A DNA stretch of 64,000 nt from Curtobacterium sp. 'Ferrero'. GTDB lineage: Bacteria > Actinomycetota > Actinomycetes > Actinomycetales > Microbacteriaceae. Under the pieces are notes generated by a model. The model was not told the origin of the DNA and made no database searches. It was given only the letters and a program-made list of their open reading frames with translations. The stretch is from NCBI RefSeq assembly GCF_002412165.1, contig NZ_NXIA01000001.1, positions 1-64,000 of the forward strand, read 5' to 3'. The position numbers were made by a program, and so were the translations under genes. Position 1 is the stretch's first letter; the number at the start of each line of letters is the position of its first letter. This document shows, piece by piece, positions 59,792 to 64,000 of the stretch.

Positions 59792-60640
59792 ATGAGCACT
59801 GATCACGTCAGCGTCGACTGGGAGCAGGCCCGCGACACGAACCGCGCGAACTGGGACGACCGCGTGCCCATCCACGAGGGCGCCTACGAGATCGACGCGC
59901 TGCACGATCCGGCACTCCGGTCGGGGGTGGTCCGCGACGACCTCCCGGTCCTGCGGCGCTGGGTCCCCGGCGGCACGCTCGACGGACTCGACGTCTGCCA
60001 CCTACAGTGCCACATCGGCACCGACACCGTGTCCCTGGCCCGAGAGGGCGCGCGGCTCACCGGTGTCGACTTCTCCCCCGCGGCGCTCGACTCCGCCCGG
60101 GGACTCGCCGACCGCCTGGGACTCGACGTCACCTGGGTCGAGACGGACGTCCTCGATGCCCGCGCCGCCGTCACCGGCGACTTCGATGTCGTCTACACGA
60201 GCATCGGGACGATCTGCTGGCTGGACGACCTCGACCGGTGGGCGGCACAGGTCGCGGCGCTCCTCCGGCCGGGTGGGGTGTTCTTCATCCGGGACGGCCA
60301 TCCCGCGCTGTACGCGCTGGACGAGGAGGCCGACGAACTCGTCAGCAGGTACCGCTACTTCGCCGACGGCACGGCGCAGCAGTGGGAAGACGCTGGCACG
60401 TACGCGGGAGACGGAGAGGTCGCGCACACGCGGACGTACGAGTGGCCGCACCCGCTGTCCGAGGTCGTGAACGCCCTCCTCGGGGCCGGTCTCCGGCTGC
60501 GGTCCCTGAACGAGGGCCGAACGCTGCCGTGGCGGTTCAGCCCACGGATGGAGGAGACCGGCGACGGCAACTTCGCCTGGCCCGGTGCGGATCGGGACCG
60601 CGTGCCGACGACCTTCACGATCGTCGCGACCCGGGACTGA
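59792..60640 (+). CDS. Class I SAM-dependent methyltransferase
   Basis: A 282-residue methyltransferase. The SAM site is HLQCHIGTDTVSLAREGARLTGVDFSP (glycine loop altered to C-H-I-G-T-D), then VYTSIGTICWLDDL and GVFFIRDGHP. Proteins with this LQCHxGxDT loop are common in actinobacteria and substrates are mostly unknown. It appears to be transcribed on its own and sits between mrp and the chitinase, where the mycobacterial version of this block has neither gene. Confidence 0.88.
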   Translation: MSTDHVSVDWEQARDTNRANWDDRVPIHEGAYEIDALHDPALRSGVVRDDLPVLRRWVPGGTLDGLDVCHLQCHIGTDTVSLAREGARLTGVDFSPAALDSARGLADRLGLDVTWVETDVLDARAAVTGDFDVVYTSIGTICWLDDLDRWAAQVAALLRPGGVFFIRDGHPALYALDEEADELVSRYRYFADGTAQQWEDAGTYAGDGEVAHTRTYEWPHPLSEVVNALLGAGLRLRSLNEGRTLPWRFSPRMEETGDGNFAWPGADRDRVPTTFTIVATRD

Positions 60641-60695
60641 ACCCTCTGCCTGTACGTCCTTTCATGGACAGGTCGTTCCACCGAGGCGCAATATG

Positions 60696-60719
60696 CAGGG
60701 GTATTCCACAATGCTCCTG
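60696..60719. promoter_or_regulatory. Imperfect inverted repeat upstream of the chitinase gene
   Basis: CAGGGGTATT, a 4-base spacer (ccac), and AATGCTCCTG form a 24-bp dyad matching at 8 of 10 positions, in the least GC-rich stretch of the window (60690-60725). It lies 68 bases before the chitinase GTG, a suitable place for an operator of a chitin- or carbon-responsive regulator. Confidence 0.4.
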
Positions 60720-60786
60720 CGGAATCGGGTCCGCGGGGGTTCGACCCCGTCCGGCAACGTCGCCGGGCCGAGGACAGGAGGACCGT

Positions 60787-62097
60787 GTGACCAGCAGCAC
60801 CAGCAGGATCAGTTGGACCAGGAACGGGATCGGACTCGTGGCGGTGGTCGCCGCGGCGCTGGCGGGCGGCACGTTCGCCGTCGCGCCGGCGGTGGCGGCC
60901 ACCCCGGCGTGCGCGTCCGCGTGGAGCGCCGGCACCGCCTACACAGGCGGTGCCACGGTGAGCGAGAACGGCACGAACTACACCGCGAACTGGTGGACGC
61001 AGGGTGACGACCCGGCCACGCACTCGGGCGCGACGGGGAGCGGGCAGCCGTGGACCTCGACGGGCGCGTGCAGCGGGACGGCCTCGGGCGGCGGGACCGG
61101 CACCGGCGGAGGCACGGGGACCGGGTCGGGTACGGGCGGTTCCGGCGGCACCGCGAGCGGGCTGGTGTTCAGCCCGTACAAGGACGTCACGGTGAACCTC
61201 GACTGGAACACGAACGTCATGAACACGGCGGTCACCGGGACGCGCATCCCGGTCGTCGGCTCGTCGAACAGCCTGGTGTCGACGCGCGAACCGGGTCTCA
61301 AGGCGATCACCCTCGCCTTCGCGACCGGCACCTGCGGCAGCGAGAACTGGGGCGGGGTCGCCGCGGACGCGTTCGCGAGCGCGAACATCCCGAAGCTCGA
61401 TGCAGCCGGGGTGGACTACATCGTGAGCACCGGCGGCGCGGCCGGCTCCTTCAAGTGTTCCGGCACGGCACTGCAGAGCTTCATCGCCCGCTACGCGACC
61501 CCGCACATGATCGGAGTCGACTTCGACATCGAGAGCGGACAGTCGGTCGCCGACGTGCAGAACCTCGTGAACGCGGCAGCGCTCGCGCAGTCGAAGTACC
61601 CCGGGATGCGGTTCTCGTTCACCCTCGCGACCCTCGCCGCGTCCGACGGTTCGTACGGCGGCCTGAACAGCACCGGTGACGCCGTGGTCAAGGCCATCAA
61701 GGCGTCGAGCCTGACGCACTACACGGTCAACCTCATGACGATGGACTTCGGACGGGCGACCGCCGCGAACTGCGTGCTCTCCGGGTCGACGTGCGAGATG
61801 GGGCAGTCCGCCATCCAGGCCGTCACGAACCTCGAGCACACCTACGGCATCGCGCCGTCGAAGATCGAGGTCACCCCGATGCTCGGTGTGAACGACGCCT
61901 CGGACGAGGTGTTCACCCTCGCCGACGTCGACACGCTGACGGCCTACGCGAAGGCGAACGGGCTCGCCGGCGTCCACACGTGGTCGCTCGACCGCGACAC
62001 GCCCTGCTCGTCGTCGACGGCCATGGCGACGTGCAGCTCCGTGCCGAGCGCGCCGGCCCTCGCCTGGACGGACCGTTTCCTGGCCGACCTGCGCTGA
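60787..62097 (+). CDS. Secreted GH18 chitinase with CBM5/12
   Basis: A 436-residue secreted glycosidase for chitin. A signal peptide with basic start and GLVAVVAAALAGGTFAVAPAVA ending at AxA, then a chitin-binding module with AWSAGTAYTGGATVSENG and ANWWTQGDDP (about 45-85), a Gly/Thr/Ser linker, and a GH18 barrel with the DxxDxE motif in GVDFDIESG (catalytic Glu near 249). It most resembles the short bacterial chitinase group without a chitinase insertion domain. GTG 60787 has AGGAGG upstream. The leader of about 100 bases holds a dyad. Confidence 0.92.
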   Translation: MTSSTSRISWTRNGIGLVAVVAAALAGGTFAVAPAVAATPACASAWSAGTAYTGGATVSENGTNYTANWWTQGDDPATHSGATGSGQPWTSTGACSGTASGGGTGTGGGTGTGSGTGGSGGTASGLVFSPYKDVTVNLDWNTNVMNTAVTGTRIPVVGSSNSLVSTREPGLKAITLAFATGTCGSENWGGVAADAFASANIPKLDAAGVDYIVSTGGAAGSFKCSGTALQSFIARYATPHMIGVDFDIESGQSVADVQNLVNAAALAQSKYPGMRFSFTLATLAASDGSYGGLNSTGDAVVKAIKASSLTHYTVNLMTMDFGRATAANCVLSGSTCEMGQSAIQAVTNLEHTYGIAPSKIEVTPMLGVNDASDEVFTLADVDTLTAYAKANGLAGVHTWSLDRDTPCSSSTAMATCSSVPSAPALAWTDRFLADLR

Positions 62098-62146
62098 CCA
62101 CCCGGGGGCACTGACCACCCGAGTGCACTGACCAGCCGTTCCGCTG

Positions 62147-62232
62147 GTAGGAGGCCGAATCGCTCGTAGGAAGCCGAATCGCTCGTCGGCAGCCGGAAGT
62201 TCCGGCTCGCTACGAGCGATTCGGCTTCCTAC
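62147..62232. terminator. Long compound hairpin after the chitinase gene
   Basis: A perfect 21-bp stem, gtaggaagccgaatcgctcgt (62166-62186, counted) with 62212-62232, encloses a second hairpin (agccggaa/ttccggct). An additional copy of the left arm, gtaggaggccgaatcgctcg, starts at 62147, so two left arms compete for one right arm. It lies 50-135 bp past the stop. Confidence 0.75.
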
Positions 62233-62306
62233 TGCAGGCGTGGTGGGTCGGAACGTCCGGGTTGACGGCGGGGGGCGTCGTGCGGGGGCGTTGCGACGTC
62301 CCCACC

Positions 62307-62354
62307 GACGGACGGGAGGCGCGGTGCCAGCTGGCACCGCGCCTCCCGTCCGTC
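62307..62354. terminator. Perfect 48-bp palindrome between chitinase and tatB
   Basis: Arms 62307-62330 and 62331-62354 are exact reverse complements: outer gacggacgggaggc, inner gcggtgccag. It lies 20 bp past the tatB stop. It differs from the copy at 26299 by compensated changes (a-t to g-c), which keeps pairing perfect. Confidence 0.8.
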
Positions 62355-62373
62355 AGTGAAGGCGGGGCGGACG

Positions 62374-62742
62374 CTAGGTCGCCTCGTTGTCGAACGGCGC
62401 GGCCTCGCCTGCGGCGAGGGGCACCACCGGTGCCGTTGCACGCACCTTCGACGCCGTGACCTGCGCGGTCGCGACCGACGACGCGCTCGTCCCGCTGTCG
62501 AGCAGGGCATCGCGGATGATCCGGCGCGGGTCGTACTGGCGGGGGTCGAGCTTCTGCCACTCGATGTCGTCGAACTCCGGGCCCATCTCGTCGCGCATCC
62601 GCTCCTTCGCGGTGTCGGCGAACCGACGGACGGCCTTGACGAACTCAGCGAGCTTCTGCGCGTACGCCGGCAGGCGCTGCGGCCCGAGGATCAGGACGCC
62701 GATGATCCCGATCACCAGGAACTTCTCGAAGCCGTCGAACAC
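62374..62742 (-). CDS. tatB: Twin-arginine translocase component TatB
   Basis: A 122-residue Tat component that receives folded substrates with TatC. It has one short N-terminal span, FDGFEKFLVIGIIGVLILGP, the hinge GPQRLP, and an amphipathic helix (AYAQKLAEFVKAVRRFADTA) followed by DEMGPEFDDIEWQKLDPRQYDPRRIIRDAL, which is typical of actinobacterial TatB. The tail is variable. GTG 62742 is leaderless: TACGCT at 62754-62749, six-base gap. No other tat genes are in the window. Confidence 0.93.
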   Translation of the reverse strand: MFDGFEKFLVIGIIGVLILGPQRLPAYAQKLAEFVKAVRRFADTAKERMRDEMGPEFDDIEWQKLDPRQYDPRRIIRDALLDSGTSASSVATAQVTASKVRATAPVVPLAAGEAAPFDNEAT

Positions 62743-62748
62743 GGTACG

Positions 62749-62785
62749 AGCGTAACCCGTCCTCGCCGGGCGGCACCCGTAGAGT
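62749..62785. promoter_or_regulatory. Divergent promoter region tatB / O-methyltransferase
   Basis: TACGCT on the minus strand at 62754-62749 serves tatB without a leader. TAGAGT on the plus strand at 62780-62785 is 21 bases before GTG 62807 and leaves room for the GGAG ribosome-binding site at 62797-62800. Confidence 0.45.
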
Positions 62786-62806
62786 TGTCCTCCGAACGGA
62801 GTGTGC

Positions 62807-63439
62807 GTGTCAGAGAAAGAGTCGAACTGGAAGTTCGCCGAGGACATCGTCGCCGAACCCGAGACGATCGCCCGTGCGCGTGAGCACTCGCTGGAGCTCG
62901 GGGTCGAGGCGGTCTCCCCCGCCATCGGTGCACAGATCAGCGTGATCGCGGCGGCCTCGCGGGCGACCAGCATGATCGAGATCGGCACCGGTCTCGGCGT
63001 CTCGGGGCTCTACCTGCTCGCGGGTGCTCCGGACGCGACGCTCACGACGATCGACGTCGAGGTCGACCACCAGCAGGCTGCCCGCGACGCCTTCATCGCC
63101 GCGGGGACCGCCCCCGCGCGCATCCGGCTCATCCCGGGACGGGCGAACCAGGTCCTGCCGCGGATGAACGAGGCCTCGTACGACGTCGTGCTCGTCGACG
63201 CCGACCCGGAGCACGTGATCGAGTACGTCGAGCACGGACTGCGGCTCGCACGACTCGGTGGCACCGTCCTCGTGCCGCACGCGCTCTGGCGTGGGCGCGT
63301 GGCGGACCCGGTGAAGCGGGACCGCGCGACGACCGACTTCCGACTGCTCCTCACCGAGGTGTCGACCTCCGGTGCGGTCCGGAGTGCGCTGTCGCCCGCC
63401 GGCGACGGACTGCTCCAGCTCACCAAGCTCACGGCGTAG
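62807..63439 (+). CDS. O-methyltransferase (class I SAM-dependent, family 3 type)
   Basis: A 210-residue methyltransferase with SMIEIGTGLGVSGLYLL as SAM loop, TTIDVEVDHQQAARDAF and DVVLVDADPEHVIEYVEHG with the metal/substrate Asp. It matches the Rv1220c-type O-methyltransferases that stand next to tatB or sigE in other actinobacteria; substrate unknown. GTG 62807 is preferred to GTG 62801 because GGAG then lies at a six-base spacing. Confidence 0.92.
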   Translation: MSEKESNWKFAEDIVAEPETIARAREHSLELGVEAVSPAIGAQISVIAAASRATSMIEIGTGLGVSGLYLLAGAPDATLTTIDVEVDHQQAARDAFIAAGTAPARIRLIPGRANQVLPRMNEASYDVVLVDADPEHVIEYVEHGLRLARLGGTVLVPHALWRGRVADPVKRDRATTDFRLLLTEVSTSGAVRSALSPAGDGLLQLTKLTA

Positions 63440-63486
63440 TCGGGCTCGTCGGGGCCACGTCGTCGGGCTCTTCTTGCTCTTCGAGA

Positions 63487-64000
63487 TCAGTCGTCCTCGC
63501 GGAGGTGGCGCAGGTAGCGTTCCGGGGACTCGAGGAACGACCGCTGGTGCCGGACGATGTCGAGGTCCTCCCACGCCGTCCGACGGAGCCCCCACTCCCC
63601 CACCTCGTGGATCGTCGCGCCGGGGAACGCGGCCAGCACCGGTGAGTGCGTCGAGAGGATGACCTGACCCACCCCGCTCTCCACGATGGACTGCAGGAGG
63701 CCGATCAGCGCCAAGCACCCGGAGAACGACAGCGCCGACTCCGGCTCATCGAGGATCCAGAGCCCGGGCCAGCGTGCACGGTCGACGACGAAGTCGAGGA
63801 AGGCTTCGCCGTGACTGCGCTCGTGGAACACCGGCTCCGGGCGACTGTGGTTCGGGTGCTCCTCGAGGTAGGTGAAGAACCCGTGCATGGTCTCGGCACG
63901 CAGGAAGAAGCCGCCTCGCGGGGCCCCGTGGTCGCGACGGAGGCGGATGTGCTCGGAGAGCGACGACTCCGACCGGCGGGTCGAGTGCTGCGATCCGGTC
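63487..64000 (-). CDS. AAA family ATPase, partial (5' end outside the window)
   Basis: The last 171 residues of a protein whose start lies beyond 64000; the frame is open to the edge. Visible parts are HGAPRGGFFLRAETMHGFFTYLEE (a helical-lid segment), Walker B LWILDEPESALS and the switch region QVILSTHSPVLAAFPGATIHEV. This is the AAA_21/RecF-like group of stand-alone ATPases; some are defence-island or toxin-antitoxin components, others housekeeping. With no neighbours on the far side, no role is proposed. Confidence 0.85.
   Translation of the reverse strand, partial: TGSQHSTRRSESSLSEHIRLRRDHGAPRGGFFLRAETMHGFFTYLEEHPNHSRPEPVFHERSHGEAFLDFVVDRARWPGLWILDEPESALSFSGCLALIGLLQSIVESGVGQVILSTHSPVLAAFPGATIHEVGEWGLRRTAWEDLDIVRHQRSFLESPERYLRHLREDD

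Noticed and set aside
58221-60001. Minus-strand open frames opposite DUF1003 and mrp
   Set aside because: Compositional shadows rich in Arg, Asp and Val without domains.

Overview
The window is about 71-72% GC by eye, has GTG/TTG starts, many 4-base start/stop overlaps and a large set of apparently leaderless genes. The gene families (DUF3039, DUF3107, UPF0182, a PDZ-Lon protein, AdnA/AdnB, RExxH metallopeptidase-like protein) are actinobacterial. From gene content and order I infer a member of Microbacteriaceae, possibly Curtobacterium or a close relative; nothing here proves the genus. It looks like chromosome, with no phage, plasmid or insertion-sequence gene.

Layout. 1-9936: class A penicillin-binding protein, repeat array A, a secreted DUF1023-type hydrolase, ligA, mnmA and a divergent MFS transporter. 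10034-16084: tRNA-Leu(UAG), a DedA protein, a 28-bp tandem repeat, the coupled operon murI-rph-rdgB, repeat array B, pncB and a DUF3039 protein. 16216-19088: an ABC exporter pair. 19410-26203: a cell-surface glycopolymer cluster (nucleotidyltransferase, TagG/TagH-like exporter, TagF-like transferase, two family 2 glycosyltransferases, CDP-alcohol phosphotransferase). 26357-31608: HtrA-like protease, aminotransferase, repeat array C, nitrilase-family hydrolase and initiator tRNA-fMet.

31672-52298 is a genome-maintenance and envelope block whose order resembles, from memory, the mycobacterial Rv3193c-Rv3211 region: UPF0182, PDZ-Lon protein, zinc-metallopeptidase-like protein, cyclodehydratase-like protein, UvrD2-like helicase, NudC-like Nudix, a pseudokinase, AdnB, AdnA, DUF3107, a membrane protein, a ferritin-like protein and a DEAD-box helicase. 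52364-63439 holds a PHP phosphoesterase, an Xaa-Pro aminopeptidase, a GNAT enzyme, then a second block resembling mycobacterial Rv1220c-Rv1234 (MgtE/CBS protein, DUF1003, Mrp, TatB, O-methyltransferase) with a methyltransferase and a secreted GH18 chitinase placed inside it. The last gene, an AAA ATPase, runs off the right edge.

The most unusual signal is non-coding. Three gene-free stretches (2.5-3.2, 13.5-14.3 and 29.8-30.6 kb) are packed with about 20 copies of one inverted-repeat element whose outer arms are CGAGCGGGCG / CGCCCGCTCG and whose total length is 57 bp almost without exception, although the interior varies. A second family, built on CGGACGGGAGGC, makes perfect 44-48 bp palindromes just after gene ends. 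Neither family is accompanied by a transposase here. A third theme is a start architecture of TANNNT followed 6-7 bases later by the initiation codon, seen at about 20 genes and used below to fix start sites.
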